Positions 10,459-20,153 of a stretch of DNA of 64,000 nt are shown in pieces (position 1 is the stretch's first letter; each line of letters begins with the position of its first letter). Source of the DNA: Alteromonas indica. Its GTDB lineage: Bacteria; Pseudomonadota; Gammaproteobacteria; Enterobacterales; Alteromonadaceae. A program made the position numbers and the translations under genes. Under the pieces are notes generated by a model. The model searched no databases. It saw only the letters and a program-made list of their open reading frames with translations, and was not told where the DNA came from. Location of the stretch: assembly GCA_003056425.1 (NCBI GenBank), contig PYVY01000006.1:186001-250000 (forward strand), in the 5' to 3' direction.

Positions 10459-12843
10459 ATGGTCAAGCATACCACGATCTGGATGACATGTTTTTGCATC
10501 GCCTCGCTATCAGCGGTTATTTGGCCTGTTTTACCTCATCCGTTGCTGTTAACTGTTTGTTGGCTACTACTGGTTGGTTGCCATGTGTTGCTAAGGCAAT
10601 CCAAATGGTATCGCTACTTTGTACCCGTTCGGCAAAGAAATAGTTTGCTACCTGAGTACTTGCTTTGGGCCATGATAGCGTTTAACGGTTTTTTGACGGG
10701 TTGTATATGGGGGGCGAGTTTAGGGTATTGGTATATCAGTTGGCAACAGCCAACCGAAAAATTTCAACAAGACGTCATACTCCCGGTGGCTGTAGAGCAG
10801 GTTCGCCCTGCCCATAGCACTACCCAGTGCATCCTCACCGTCGCACTGATAACTCACAGCCAGCATTACCCGCACACGGCGGCGCTGGATACCAAGTTGA
10901 TAGCTGGGTGGCATAACTTTTGGTTAACCCCAAAAGCGCGGCTGTACTGGTATGCAGCGCAGCCATGCCCAACGCCGGGCCAGCGGCTTTTGGTCCGGGC
11001 CAGATTACGGCCGCTAACCTTTTTGCGTAACCCTGGCGGCCCAGACAGCGGTCGGCAGTACATCGCGCAACGTATCGTCGCCACAGGCTATGTGAAGTCC
11101 CTACTGCAACAATTACCCGCCTCTGCTGCCAGCTTGCATCAACGTATAAGCCAGGCCATCAGGCAATTGGCTATGCCCAACCAGCGTTGGACATTAGCCC
11201 TATTAACCGGTGATCGTAGCCAGCTTACCGATACCGACTGGCAGTCGCTTCAACATACCGGCACGGCACACTTATTTAGTATTTCGGGGATGCATTTAGC
11301 GCTTATCGCCGGTTGGGCAATACTTATAGCAAGTTACTGTATTTTACCGCTGGTCTCGTTATTCACGAGGGGCCGTGCTCAACCCCCTCTGCGGGGGGCG
11401 TTGATATTTATCACCTGGCTGATATGTGTAGCCTATACGGCCTTAGCAAACTGGCAGCTGCCCGTTTGCCGGGCTTTGTTATTATTGACCGTGGCTGGGC
11501 TGTGTTACCTGCGCACAGCTTTCATACGCCACACCGATATGGCCCTGATAATGTTATGCGTTTGTTGTGTTGTATTCCCGTTTGCGGTCTATGGTTCAGG
11601 CCTGTACCTGAGTATTGGGGCAGTCATGGTTATCTGGCTCGTACATTGGCGGATACGACCAAACCTTACTTCGTTAATGGCACGGTGGCGTTGGTTTATG
11701 CTGTTGCAAGCGGGGCTTACAGTATGTTTGTTACCGTTAACCCTGGGCTTTTTTGATACATTCTCAGCCACTGCTCCGCTGATCAATTTATTGGTGATTC
11801 CGATTATTGGATTATTATTACCACTAGGAATGGGGGCCTTACTTGTATTGGTTTTAAGCAATGGAGCATGGTCTCAACCGCTACGGGTATTTGATCAGAC
11901 GTTGGGGGTATTAACCACAGGCTTGCAAAATGTCGCATCGGCATTGCCGTTAGCTACAGTGTCGCTGTCATGGTTGTCCCTCGTGGCCTTGTTTGTGGCG
12001 ATTTTACTACTTCTGGCGCCAGCTTTTTCAACCAAACGATGGTGTATAGGTATCTTATTGATGCCTGTGTTGAGTCAGTTTCTACCGTTTAATCCGCGCT
12101 ACTGGTATTTACACGTGTTAGATGTAGGGCAGGGTACAGCATTGGTTTTTAGCCAGGGGGCCCGAGCTATTTTAGTCGATACCGGACCAGCATACCCTGG
12201 CGCTGCCAGTGCATTCGAACGCCACATTCAACCGGCTCTGCGCACTTTGAACCTGACCTCCTTGGATGCCGTGTACATCAGTCACGGTGACAATGACCAT
12301 GCAGGGGGGGTGACGCATGCGCTGGCTTACGCCTCGGCCGGCCAGGCGCTAAGCTCTGTGGCCGGGTGTCAACAGGGATATCATGTACAATGGCAGCAAT
12401 TAACTTTGACCGCGCTGTGGCCCCAGGCGGCAAATAACATAGATGACAATAATCACTCGTGTGTACTGTTGGTTGGCGATGGCATTAACCATGTATTGGC
12501 GCCCGGAGATATTGAAAAACAGGGTGAATATGGCATGTTGTATCATAGTGCTATCAGGCCCGTAGACGTACTTATTGCCCCACACCACGGCAGTGCCAGC
12601 AGCTCTGGTGCGCTATTTGTGGAGCGCTTTAAGCCTGACTACGTGGTATTTACCACTGCCCGGTTCAATCGATGGGGCTTTCCGGCCCCGTCGGTGACGA
12701 AACGCTACGCACAGGTCGGTAGCCAACAGCTTAACACGGCTGTGGGTGGCTATACTCGTTTTCGATTTAGCGAGGACGATGCGGTATCGGTGTTAAGTTA
12801 TCAGCAACAGCACCCCAGATGGTACTATCGACCCCTGCAATAG
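10459..12843 (+). CDS. comEC: DNA internalisation protein ComEC/Rec2
   Basis: The product is 794 residues from the ATG at 10459 (MVKHTTIWMTCF). An in-frame ATG at 10381 would overlap the divergent DUF2062 gene. An N-terminal membrane domain is followed by an OB-like segment (about 125-230), then the multi-helix competence domain with GDRSQLTDTDW and LFSISGMHLALIAG. The C-terminal part is a metallo-beta-lactamase-like domain with SHGDNDHAGG (H609, D611, D613, H614) and APHHGS. ComEC forms the inner-membrane channel for single-stranded DNA in natural transformation. The order comEC-msbA-lpxK matches ycaI-msbA-lpxK of E. coli. Pilus genes needed for uptake are not in the window. Confidence 0.94.
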   Translation: MVKHTTIWMTCFCIASLSAVIWPVLPHPLLLTVCWLLLVGCHVLLRQSKWYRYFVPVRQRNSLLPEYLLWAMIAFNGFLTGCIWGASLGYWYISWQQPTEKFQQDVILPVAVEQVRPAHSTTQCILTVALITHSQHYPHTAALDTKLIAGWHNFWLTPKARLYWYAAQPCPTPGQRLLVRARLRPLTFLRNPGGPDSGRQYIAQRIVATGYVKSLLQQLPASAASLHQRISQAIRQLAMPNQRWTLALLTGDRSQLTDTDWQSLQHTGTAHLFSISGMHLALIAGWAILIASYCILPLVSLFTRGRAQPPLRGALIFITWLICVAYTALANWQLPVCRALLLLTVAGLCYLRTAFIRHTDMALIMLCVCCVVFPFAVYGSGLYLSIGAVMVIWLVHWRIRPNLTSLMARWRWFMLLQAGLTVCLLPLTLGFFDTFSATAPLINLLVIPIIGLLLPLGMGALLVLVLSNGAWSQPLRVFDQTLGVLTTGLQNVASALPLATVSLSWLSLVALFVAILLLLAPAFSTKRWCIGILLMPVLSQFLPFNPRYWYLHVLDVGQGTALVFSQGARAILVDTGPAYPGAASAFERHIQPALRTLNLTSLDAVYISHGDNDHAGGVTHALAYASAGQALSSVAGCQQGYHVQWQQLTLTALWPQAANNIDDNNHSCVLLVGDGINHVLAPGDIEKQGEYGMLYHSAIRPVDVLIAPHHGSASSSGALFVERFKPDYVVFTTARFNRWGFPAPSVTKRYAQVGSQQLNTAVGGYTRFRFSEDDAVSVLSYQQQHPRWYYRPLQ

Positions 12844-12945
12844 GCTTTTTTAAGGTCGGTGGGCAATAAACCACGCCGACATATTATGGAATTTGGCCGG
12901 TAGCAGGTACACTATTGCGGTTATTTTTAGTGGTGAATGAAATAC

Positions 12946-14694
12946 ATGCAACAGACTGATTATTCGGGAAGCCAGATTAAGCGCTTTATGGGCTATCTGC
13001 GCCATTATAAGCTTGAATTTGCCGTGGCGGTCATTGGGATGATTGGCTATTCGGCCCTGGATACCTATGTGGTCGCGCACTTAAAAACGCTGATAGACGA
13101 GTCGTTGTCCAACAACGACAGCGCATTTTTGCGGGTGGCGGCATACGCTATTGTGCCGCTGTTTATCGTGCGCGGTATCTTCAATTTTATGGGCACCTAC
13201 ACCCTTAACTGGATTGGCGCTAAAGTAGTCATGCGGATGCGCCAGCAGCTGTTTGAAAAATACTTGCATTTACCGGTAGCCTTTCACGATACCCAAGCGG
13301 TAGGCAACCTTATCAGTAAGGTTACCTATGACACAGAGCAGGTCGCCAATGCTGCGGGTAAAGCCTTTTTGACGTTGGTACGTGAAGGCGCGTTGGTGAT
13401 TGGCTTGCTGATCGTCATGTTTTATTATTCCTGGCAGTTGTCGCTAATATTTTTGCTAATCGGGCCCGTGGTGGCAGTGATTGTGGCATTAGTCAGCAAG
13501 CGCTTTCGCAAAGTCAGCCGCAGTATTCAGCAATCTATGGGAACGGTAACCGCCGCGGTCGAGCAAGCGGTGAAAGGACATAAAGTCATTTTGATGTTTG
13601 GTGGCCAGAAGATAGAGGAAGATCGCTTCGCCGCCAAAAATAACCATAACCGGCAACAGAATATGAAGCTGAATGTGACGCAAATATTAAGCGTGTCGTC
13701 TATTCAGGTGATTGCTTCTATCGCGCTGGCCTTTGTATTGTATATGGCGAGCATGCCTTCTATGATGCAGGACCTTACTGCGGGCACCTTTGTGAGTGTG
13801 GTGTTTTACATGGTGATGTTACTCAAACCGTTAAAACAATTAACCACGGTAAATAACGAATTTCAAAAGGGTATGGCTGCCTGTAGTAGTATTTTTGAAA
13901 TACTGGACACGGCCGATGAAGATAATTCGGGTACTAACGAGCTTGGTCGGGCACGCGGTGAGCTTGTTTTTGATGACGTTACGTTCACCTACCCGGGGAA
14001 ATCAACCCCAGCGCTGAAAAATATATCGTTCAGTGCCAATCCCGGGCAGACCATCGCTTTGGTCGGCCGCTCTGGCAGCGGAAAGTCCACCATATCAGCG
14101 TTGCTTACCCGCTTTTATTCGCCGCAACAGGGCACTATTTCAATTGATGGCTATCCGCTTAACGAGATCGAGTTAAAAGCCTTACGTCGCCAGTTTGCGT
14201 TGGTTTCCCAACATGTGGTGTTGTTCAATGATTCCATCGCTAACAATATTGCATATGGTGCCAATGAGTCGGTTACCCTTAAACAAATTGAAGAAGCCGC
14301 CAATATGGCGCATGTTACCGAATTTGTTGATCAGTTACCCGAGGGGCTGGACACTGTTATTGGAGAGAACGGTTTAATGCTATCCGGGGGCCAGCGTCAA
14401 CGTATAGCGATAGCCCGGGCAATATTGGCAAATGCGCCGATTTTGATTCTGGATGAAGCCACCTCTGCGTTGGATACAGAATCTGAGAGATTAATTCAGG
14501 ATGCGTTGGAAACCTTACAAAAATCCTGTACCAGCTTGGTTGTGGCACATCGCTTATCAACAATAGAAAATGCAGACCAGATAATGGTGGTTGAGCAGGG
14601 CGAAATTATCGAGCGGGGCCGCCACCAGGAGTTGTTGGAGAAAAAAGGCCCTTATTCACAATTACACGCGTTACAGTTTGGCGAGCAGTCCTAA
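12946..14694 (+). CDS. msbA: Lipid A export ABC transporter MsbA
   Basis: This is a full-length MsbA half-transporter, 582 residues from ATG 12946. The in-frame ATG at 12937 abuts GGTGA with no spacing, while 12946 has the same site 9 bp upstream and is preferred. Six membrane helices span residues about 20-320. The ATPase domain has Walker A GRSGSGKST (around 372-380), signature LSGGQRQRIAIARAI and Walker B ILILDEATSALD. MsbA flips the lipid A core across the inner membrane. It heads a tight msbA-lpxK-ycaR-kdsB run, 9 bp before lpxK. Confidence 0.97.
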   Translation: MQQTDYSGSQIKRFMGYLRHYKLEFAVAVIGMIGYSALDTYVVAHLKTLIDESLSNNDSAFLRVAAYAIVPLFIVRGIFNFMGTYTLNWIGAKVVMRMRQQLFEKYLHLPVAFHDTQAVGNLISKVTYDTEQVANAAGKAFLTLVREGALVIGLLIVMFYYSWQLSLIFLLIGPVVAVIVALVSKRFRKVSRSIQQSMGTVTAAVEQAVKGHKVILMFGGQKIEEDRFAAKNNHNRQQNMKLNVTQILSVSSIQVIASIALAFVLYMASMPSMMQDLTAGTFVSVVFYMVMLLKPLKQLTTVNNEFQKGMAACSSIFEILDTADEDNSGTNELGRARGELVFDDVTFTYPGKSTPALKNISFSANPGQTIALVGRSGSGKSTISALLTRFYSPQQGTISIDGYPLNEIELKALRRQFALVSQHVVLFNDSIANNIAYGANESVTLKQIEEAANMAHVTEFVDQLPEGLDTVIGENGLMLSGGQRQRIAIARAILANAPILILDEATSALDTESERLIQDALETLQKSCTSLVVAHRLSTIENADQIMVVEQGEIIERGRHQELLEKKGPYSQLHALQFGEQS

Positions 14695-14703
14695 GGTGGT
14701 CTG

Positions 14704-15738
14704 GTGAGCGTACTTGAGCGGGCCTGGTACCGTGCAGCTCCCTGGTTATGGCTGTTATGGCCACTGTCGTGGCTATTCGCCATTATCAGTGCCAGCCGGC
14801 GCTATCTGTTTAAAGCCGGTTTCAAAGCCAGTAGCAAGCCTGCGGGTACCTTGGTTATTGTGGTCGGGAATATCAGTGTCGGTGGCAACGGTAAAACGCC
14901 GGTGGTCATCGATGTCGCTGAATACTTGTTAAAACAGGGCTTGCGGCCAGGTATCCTGAGTCGTGGCTATGGTGGCAGCAATACGGTATTTCCCCATCTG
15001 GTCACCGCCGGTGATACCGCGGCTCAGGTTGGCGATGAACCCAAATTGATGGCCTTGCGTACCGGCGTGCCAGTGGTGACCGATCCGAAACGGGCACGCG
15101 GTGCCAACTGGTTGCGCGAGCAACATCAATGCAATGTCATCGTTTGTGATGATGGCTTGCAACACTATGCCTTAAAGCGCGATATGGAACTGGTGGTAAT
15201 GGATGAGCGCCGTTTCGGTAATGGCCACCTGTTACCCATGGGCCCACTTCGCGAAGGTGTATGGCGTTTGGATACCGTGGATATGATAATTCACAATGTC
15301 AGACAGTTTGGTAGCGCCAGATTGCTGGGCGTAGCCCCTGCGCAATACCCAATGCAGTTGGCGCCTAACCACTTTGTTAATGTTGCAGATCCCTCTCTCA
15401 CACAATCTTTAGCAACGTTTATGGAGACTGACCGCAACATTACTGCGCTGGCCGGCATTGGAAATCCGGCACGGTTTTTTAGTCAATTAGATAACCTTGG
15501 TATTTCCTGCAAGCAGCAAATCCCGTTTGCTGATCATTATGAATTTAGCCCGCAGGATATACCATCGGGCACAGTTGTTATGACCGAAAAAGACGCCGTG
15601 AAAGTGGCCTCGTTTGCCCACGATGATTGTTGGTATATAAAAGTGTCAGCCCAGCTCCCGCAGGCGTTTTACCATCAGCTAGACCAGAAACTGGCGCCGT
15701 TTAAAAAAATACAGAAGGAACATGATCATGGTATTTGA
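14704..15738 (+). CDS. lpxK: Tetraacyldisaccharide 4'-kinase LpxK
   Basis: The 344-residue product starts at a GTG with AAGGTGG about 5 bp upstream. It has an N-terminal membrane-associated helix (WLWLLWPLSWLFAII), then a P-loop GNISVGGNGKTP with K64, and the family motifs LSRGYGG, GDEP and CDDGLQH. LpxK phosphorylates the lipid A disaccharide precursor at the inner membrane. It overlaps ycaR by 11 bp, which suggests translational coupling. Confidence 0.97.
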   Translation: MSVLERAWYRAAPWLWLLWPLSWLFAIISASRRYLFKAGFKASSKPAGTLVIVVGNISVGGNGKTPVVIDVAEYLLKQGLRPGILSRGYGGSNTVFPHLVTAGDTAAQVGDEPKLMALRTGVPVVTDPKRARGANWLREQHQCNVIVCDDGLQHYALKRDMELVVMDERRFGNGHLLPMGPLREGVWRLDTVDMIIHNVRQFGSARLLGVAPAQYPMQLAPNHFVNVADPSLTQSLATFMETDRNITALAGIGNPARFFSQLDNLGISCKQQIPFADHYEFSPQDIPSGTVVMTEKDAVKVASFAHDDCWYIKVSAQLPQAFYHQLDQKLAPFKKIQKEHDHGI

Positions 15739-15922
15739 TATTAAACTACTCGATGTACTGGCTTGTCCGGTATGCAAAGGAAAGCTTACCGCCGGCAGTG
15801 ATAAGCGTACCCTGGTCTGTCGGTTTGACCGGCTGGCCTATCCTGTACGTGATGGTATTGCGGTCTTAATTGAAACTGAAGCGCAGCCATTAACCCAGGC
15901 GCAACTGGATGATATGAAATGA
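15728..15922 (+). CDS. ycaR: Trm112/YcaR-family small protein
   Basis: The 64-residue protein (start at MVFDIKLLDVLACP) belongs to the UPF0434/Trm112 family. It has CPVCKG, then LVCRFDRLAYPVRDGIAVL. It overlaps the end of lpxK by 11 bp and the start of kdsB by 4 bp (ATGA). Its place between lpxK and kdsB is conserved. The molecular role in bacteria is not settled. An ATG 6 bp upstream in frame is also possible. Confidence 0.92.
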   Translation: MVFDIKLLDVLACPVCKGKLTAGSDKRTLVCRFDRLAYPVRDGIAVLIETEAQPLTQAQLDDMK

Positions 15923-16683
15923 ACACGGCCAATGATTTAGCCTTCACTGTGATTATTCCTGCGCGCTACGGCTCTAGCCGGTTTCCCGGTAAGCCCCTGG
16001 CCGATATCAATGGTAAACCCATGGTTGCGCATGTGATTGAACGTGCTCAAGAGGCTGGCGCACAAGCTATTGTAGTGGCCACTGATGATGATCGTATTGC
16101 CAGTGCCGTAGCCAACCTATGCCAGGTATGTATGACCCGTACCGGCCATAATTCCGGTACTGAGCGGATAGCCGAAGTCATCAGCACTTTGCAAATACCG
16201 GCCGATGCGGTAGTGGTAAATGTACAAGGCGATGAGCCATTCGTGCCAGCCTGTAATATTCGGCAGGTAGCGCAAAACCTGGCGCAGCAGAGTAGCGCAC
16301 CGATGGCTACATTAGCCACCCCATTTTTAAATGCTGATGACATTGCTAACCCCAATATGGTGAAAGTGGTAACCAATCACGCCGGCCATGCGTTGTATTT
16401 CTCGCGCTCGGCGATGCCTTATGATCGCGCGGCGATGCTGGAAAATACAGCGACAATCGATCCTTCACATTATTTACGACATATTGGACTATATGCGTAC
16501 CGGGCAGGTTATGTAAGGCAATATGTGGACTACGCACCCTGTGCTCTGGAGTCACTTGAATCGCTGGAGCAACTACGCGCTTTGTGGTACGGCGATAACA
16601 TTATCGTAGACGTAGCAGAGCAAGCGCCCCCCGGCGGCATAGATACGCCAGAGGATTTAGCCCATTTACTGACATTGTTATAA
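15919..16683 (+). CDS. kdsB: 3-deoxy-manno-octulosonate cytidylyltransferase KdsB
   Basis: This 254-residue enzyme activates Kdo with CTP to form CMP-Kdo for lipopolysaccharide core synthesis. The N-terminus IIPARYGSSRFPGKPLADI holds the nucleotide-binding loop. ATDDDRI, GTERIAEV, VVNVQGDEPF and HIGLYAYR are further family motifs, and the C-terminus contains PGGIDTPEDL. It overlaps ycaR by ATGA and is the last enzyme of the lipid A/Kdo run. Confidence 0.97.
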   Translation: MNTANDLAFTVIIPARYGSSRFPGKPLADINGKPMVAHVIERAQEAGAQAIVVATDDDRIASAVANLCQVCMTRTGHNSGTERIAEVISTLQIPADAVVVNVQGDEPFVPACNIRQVAQNLAQQSSAPMATLATPFLNADDIANPNMVKVVTNHAGHALYFSRSAMPYDRAAMLENTATIDPSHYLRHIGLYAYRAGYVRQYVDYAPCALESLESLEQLRALWYGDNIIVDVAEQAPPGGIDTPEDLAHLLTLL

Positions 16684-16714
16684 ATAGACAGCAATTATAA
16701 AAGGAGAGAGCCAG

Positions 16715-17374
16715 GTGAACGTTGTTATCACAGGAGCAAACCGGGGTATCGGACTGGCGTTAGTTAACGCGTATTTGTCCCGTGGTGATACAGTTTACGC
16801 GCTGTGTCGCAATAGCTGTGATGAGCTTAACCGTAGTGGTGCACATATTCATTGCGGAATAGATGTCTCGCGCCCGGAAGTATTAGAAGAAGGCTTAGCC
16901 CCGCTGAAGAATGTCAAAATTGATATTTTGCTCAATAACGCAGGGGTCCTGGGGAAGGAAACGTTAGGTGACTGGGATCCCCATACCATTGATTATCAGT
17001 TCCGCGTTAATGCATTAGGGCCTCTATTGGTGACCCAACGCCTGTTGGGGAATCTTTCAAAAGGCAGCAAAATAGGTTTGATGACCAGCCGGATGGGGTC
17101 GATGACCGACAATGGTTCGGGCGGATATTATGGTTACCGAATGTCCAAAGCTGCGTTAAATGCGGCGGGGGTGTCGCTGGCTAACGATTTACGGGATCGC
17201 GGAATAAGTGTTGCTTTGCTGCATCCAGGCTTTGTGCAAACTGAGATGGTTAATAACGCCGGTGATATAGATGCGCAGACAGCAGCCCAGCGTCTGGTAC
17301 AGCGAATGGATGAGTTGACGCTGGCAGATACCGGTAAGTTTTATCATTCCAATGGTGAAGTACTGCCATGGTAA
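16715..17374 (+). CDS. Short-chain dehydrogenase/reductase (SDR)
   Basis: The 219-residue protein begins at a GTG preceded by AAGGAGAG, a strong ribosome-binding site 9 bp upstream. It has the classical SDR nucleotide-binding motif TGANRGIG (about residues 6-13), the NNAG motif (LLNNAGVLG) and the active-site pair in YGYRMSKAALN (Tyr-x-x-x-Lys). The substrate cannot be read from sequence; it resembles single-domain C-factor/sniffer-like SDRs. It lies 31 bp after kdsB and overlaps the Kelch gene by 7 bp, so the two are likely co-transcribed. Confidence 0.88.
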   Translation: MNVVITGANRGIGLALVNAYLSRGDTVYALCRNSCDELNRSGAHIHCGIDVSRPEVLEEGLAPLKNVKIDILLNNAGVLGKETLGDWDPHTIDYQFRVNALGPLLVTQRLLGNLSKGSKIGLMTSRMGSMTDNGSGGYYGYRMSKAALNAAGVSLANDLRDRGISVALLHPGFVQTEMVNNAGDIDAQTAAQRLVQRMDELTLADTGKFYHSNGEVLPW

Positions 17375-18378
17375 GCCGTCACCGGCTATCCAGGTTGCTT
17401 GGGCTGATTTGCCTGGCAGCCAGTGGCGCTGCCAGCGCCGCAGCTAAACCTATCTACCACTGGTCAGCAGGGCCGAATTTGCCTGCGCCGGTGCAGGAGA
17501 TTTATCCGGCTGTGGTGCAGGGCAATATATATGTTGCTGGTGGCTTGGCGCAGGATGGCGAAGCGATATCTATCAGTGACGATGTTTTTGTATTGAAAGA
17601 TAAGCCTACCTGGCAGCACACTGTCAGCTTACCTGAGCCCCGCCATCATGCCATGCTGGTAAACTATCGTGAAACCTTGTGGTTGTTTGGCGGCTTTATC
17701 AATTCCGCCAGGGGGCAGTGGACGAATACAGATGCTGTTATGTCACTTAACCTGCAAAAGAATCAGTGGGAAAAACAAACTCCCATGCCGAAGCTGGTAT
17801 CTGAGACGGTAGCCATAAATTTGGCCGGAAAGATTCATGTTATTGGGGGGCGCACGGTTAAAGGTAAGGTCAACGGGCGGTGGCATGATCATACCGACAC
17901 TGACTGGCATGGTGTCTTCGATCCTAAAGCCGATGTATGGACAACTGCAGCGTCCATGCCCACGCCTCGCAACAGTGCTTGTGCGGTGGCTTACGATGAC
18001 AAAATACATGTAATTGGAGGTCGCCAGGTTGACGGCGGGAATGTAGATAGGCATGAGGTTTACGACCCGGCTGACGATTCGTGGAAAACCTTACCGCGCT
18101 TACCTCAGGAACAGGCTGGAATAGCGTGTGTCGTTTATCGTCATGGCATATTTGTTTTTGGCGGTGAGCATTTTATCGATGGCGGTGATGTCTTTTCAGA
18201 TGTATGGCGCTATGATTTACATCGTCAAAACTGGAGTAAAGTCTCCGTCATGCCTTTGCCCCGTCATGGATTGGGTGCGGTGCTCGCCGACGATAAAGTT
18301 TGGCTGATTGGTGGCGCGGCGAAAGCAGGAGCAAAGGGCACCAGTGATACTGTCAGCCAGTTCACCAGTTTGCAATAA
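17368..18378 (+). CDS. Secreted Kelch-repeat beta-propeller protein
   Basis: The 336-residue protein has a signal peptide (about residues 1-26, with LLGLICLAASGAASAAA) and then about six Kelch blades, recognisable from repeated IYVAGG, WLFGGF, IHVIGG, FVFGGE and VWLIGG strands with paired Trp and Tyr residues. It is therefore a periplasmic or exported beta-propeller. Kelch propellers of this type include sialic-acid mutarotase NanM, but no sialic-acid gene is nearby, so no enzymatic role is assigned. Its ATG overlaps the SDR stop. A perfect 11-bp hairpin (18383-18409) lies after it. Confidence 0.85.
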   Translation: MVSRHRLSRLLGLICLAASGAASAAAKPIYHWSAGPNLPAPVQEIYPAVVQGNIYVAGGLAQDGEAISISDDVFVLKDKPTWQHTVSLPEPRHHAMLVNYRETLWLFGGFINSARGQWTNTDAVMSLNLQKNQWEKQTPMPKLVSETVAINLAGKIHVIGGRTVKGKVNGRWHDHTDTDWHGVFDPKADVWTTAASMPTPRNSACAVAYDDKIHVIGGRQVDGGNVDRHEVYDPADDSWKTLPRLPQEQAGIACVVYRHGIFVFGGEHFIDGGDVFSDVWRYDLHRQNWSKVSVMPLPRHGLGAVLADDKVWLIGGAAKAGAKGTSDTVSQFTSLQ

Positions 18379-18382
18379 CCAA

Positions 18383-18409
18383 CAGCAAGGCTGTATTACA
18401 GCCTTGCTG
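18383..18409. terminator. Hairpin between convergent Kelch gene and rimO
   Basis: CAGCAAGGCTG and CAGCCTTGCTG form a perfect 11-bp stem around a 5-base loop. It sits just after the Kelch stop and about 90 bp from the end of the convergent rimO. There is no clear T-run on either side, so termination here is a guess from position and stem strength. Confidence 0.4.
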
Positions 18410-18500
18410 ATATCCGCTAAAGCCCGGGGCAGTTGCTCTGGTGTCAGTATCATTTAACTGAGTTCAGGCTAAACGCTCCACCACGATAGGCTATAGCCGG

Positions 18501-19961
18501 CTATTCCATCACGGCGCTGTGGGCAGAATCAGCTTCCTCTTCGAGTTCATCTTCAACAGGCACAGCCCAGGTATCGTGATTGTCGGCATGGATTATTTCT
18601 GCCCACACCCGTTGACCGGGTTTAACGTCATACACACCGTTTAGGTGAACAATACCATCTACCTCCGGGGCATCAGCAAAAGTGCGTCCGGTAGCCCCTT
18701 CAGCATCAACGCTGTCAATTACAATCAAGTATTCTTTGCCAATCCGTTCTTGTAGTTTCTGGGCACTGATACTTTCCTGGATTTCCATGAATCGTTGATG
18801 GCGCGCCTGTTTAATTTCCTCTGGTACGGGGTCTGCCAATTCATTTGCTTTGGCTCCCTCTACCGGTGAATACATAAAACAGCCTACACGGTCCAGCCGT
18901 GCTTCACGAATAAAGGTCAGTAACTCTTCAAACTCTTCTTCGGTTTCCCCTGGGAAACCTACTATGAACGTTGAGCGAATGATCAGCTCAGGACAGATTT
19001 CCCGCCATTTGCGAATTCGTTCAAGTGTCCGATCAGCACTACCTGGCCGCTTCATTAAGCGAAGGATACGTTTATTGGCGTGCTGTAATGGAATATCCAG
19101 GTAGGGCAGTATTTTGCCTTCATTCATCAATGGAATCAGGTCGTCCACATGCGGGTATGGATATACATAATGCAAGCGAACCCACATATCCATGCCCCCC
19201 AGCTTCTGGCATAACTGCTTAAGATGCGTTTTTACCGGCATCCCATCCCAGAACCCGGTCTGATGCTTAACATCAACGCCATAAGCACTGGTATCCTGCG
19301 AAATAACCAACAGTTCATTGACTCCACCTGCCTTCAGCCGTTTCGCTTCATCCAGAATTTCTCCGACTGGACGGCTAACTAAATCGCCGCGCATCGAGGG
19401 GATGATACAAAATGTACAACGATGGTTGCAGCCTTCTGAAATTTTAAGGTAAGCAAAATGGCGTGGAGTAAGCTTGATTCCATGGTCAGGCACCAAGTCG
19501 GCAAACGGGTTGTGCGCCGGTTTGGGCAAGTGGGTATGTACCTGATTTACCACTTCCTCATAAGCGTGCGGGCCGGTTACCGCCAGTACGTTGGGGTGGA
19601 CTTCACGTATTTCGTCATCTTTGATGCCCAGACAACCGGTGACAATAACCCGGCCGTTTTCTTTCAGGGCTTCGCCAATAGTATCGAGCGACTCTTCTAC
19701 CGCCGCATCAATAAAACCACAGGTATTAACGATTACCAAATCAGCATCGTTATAGGTGGGGACCACATCATAACCTTCAGTGCGCAACTGCGTTAAAATA
19801 CGCTCTGAATCGACCAGGTTTTTAGGGCAGCCCAAGCTAACAAAGCCAATTCTGGGACTTTGGTGGTCCGTTATAGCAGTGTCAGATTGCTGACTTCTAA
19901 GTACGTCAGCGGGACCACTTAATGTGGTGGTTTGGTTTGGGGTGTATTTCTCTACTGTCAT
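18501..19961 (-). CDS. rimO: Ribosomal protein S12 methylthiotransferase RimO
   Basis: The 486-residue radical-SAM enzyme adds a methylthio group to an aspartate of ribosomal protein S12. The N-terminal domain has the three cluster cysteines C45 (SLGCPKN), C81 (VNTCGF) and C110 (VTGCLG). The radical-SAM cluster is C178, C182 and C185 in [17 protein letters not shown] domain lies near the C-terminus. Compared with E. coli (441 residues) it carries about 28 extra residues before [11 protein letters not shown] and an acidic C-terminal tail. No other start codon is available near the conserved region, so the extension appears real. It stands alone, with a 192-bp gap to the marR-type gene. Confidence 0.97.
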   Translation of the reverse strand: MTVEKYTPNQTTTLSGPADVLRSQQSDTAITDHQSPRIGFVSLGCPKNLVDSERILTQLRTEGYDVVPTYNDADLVIVNTCGFIDAAVEESLDTIGEALKENGRVIVTGCLGIKDDEIREVHPNVLAVTGPHAYEEVVNQVHTHLPKPAHNPFADLVPDHGIKLTPRHFAYLKISEGCNHRCTFCIIPSMRGDLVSRPVGEILDEAKRLKAGGVNELLVISQDTSAYGVDVKHQTGFWDGMPVKTHLKQLCQKLGGMDMWVRLHYVYPYPHVDDLIPLMNEGKILPYLDIPLQHANKRILRLMKRPGSADRTLERIRKWREICPELIIRSTFIVGFPGETEEEFEELLTFIREARLDRVGCFMYSPVEGAKANELADPVPEEIKQARHQRFMEIQESISAQKLQERIGKEYLIVIDSVDAEGATGRTFADAPEVDGIVHLNGVYDVKPGQRVWAEIIHADNHDTWAVPVEDELEEEADSAHSAVME

Positions 19962-20049
19962 TAATTAAAGCGGGGTTCATGTACTGATGGCGGTGATTAT
20001 AGCATTAAGCACCAGTTCATCTCACTATTGTATTTACTGCGGTAGCAAT

Positions 20050-20067
20050 TGCGCCTGAAAAGGCGCA
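20050..20067. other. Hairpin with GAAA tetraloop between rimO and the MarR gene
   Basis: TGCGCCT and AGGCGCA form a perfect 7-bp stem closed by GAAA on the plus strand. It lies about 90 bp upstream of rimO and about 85 bp upstream of the MarR-type gene. Neither side has a T-run, so it is recorded as a structure of unknown role. Confidence 0.35.
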
Positions 20068-20153
20068 TTCTAGACCCCAGGTAAGTTGACCCATAATACA
20101 TTAATCCGTACGGTGTCTCTTATAATTTTGTTTTACCCGTCAAGGATATACAG

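Noticed and set aside
11313..11756. 147-codon alternative frame inside comEC
   Set aside because: Same strand, different frame, within the conserved competence domain; no recognisable protein.
17368..18378. NanM (sialic-acid mutarotase) for the Kelch protein
   Set aside because: Only the propeller fold supports it; no sialic-acid genes are near.
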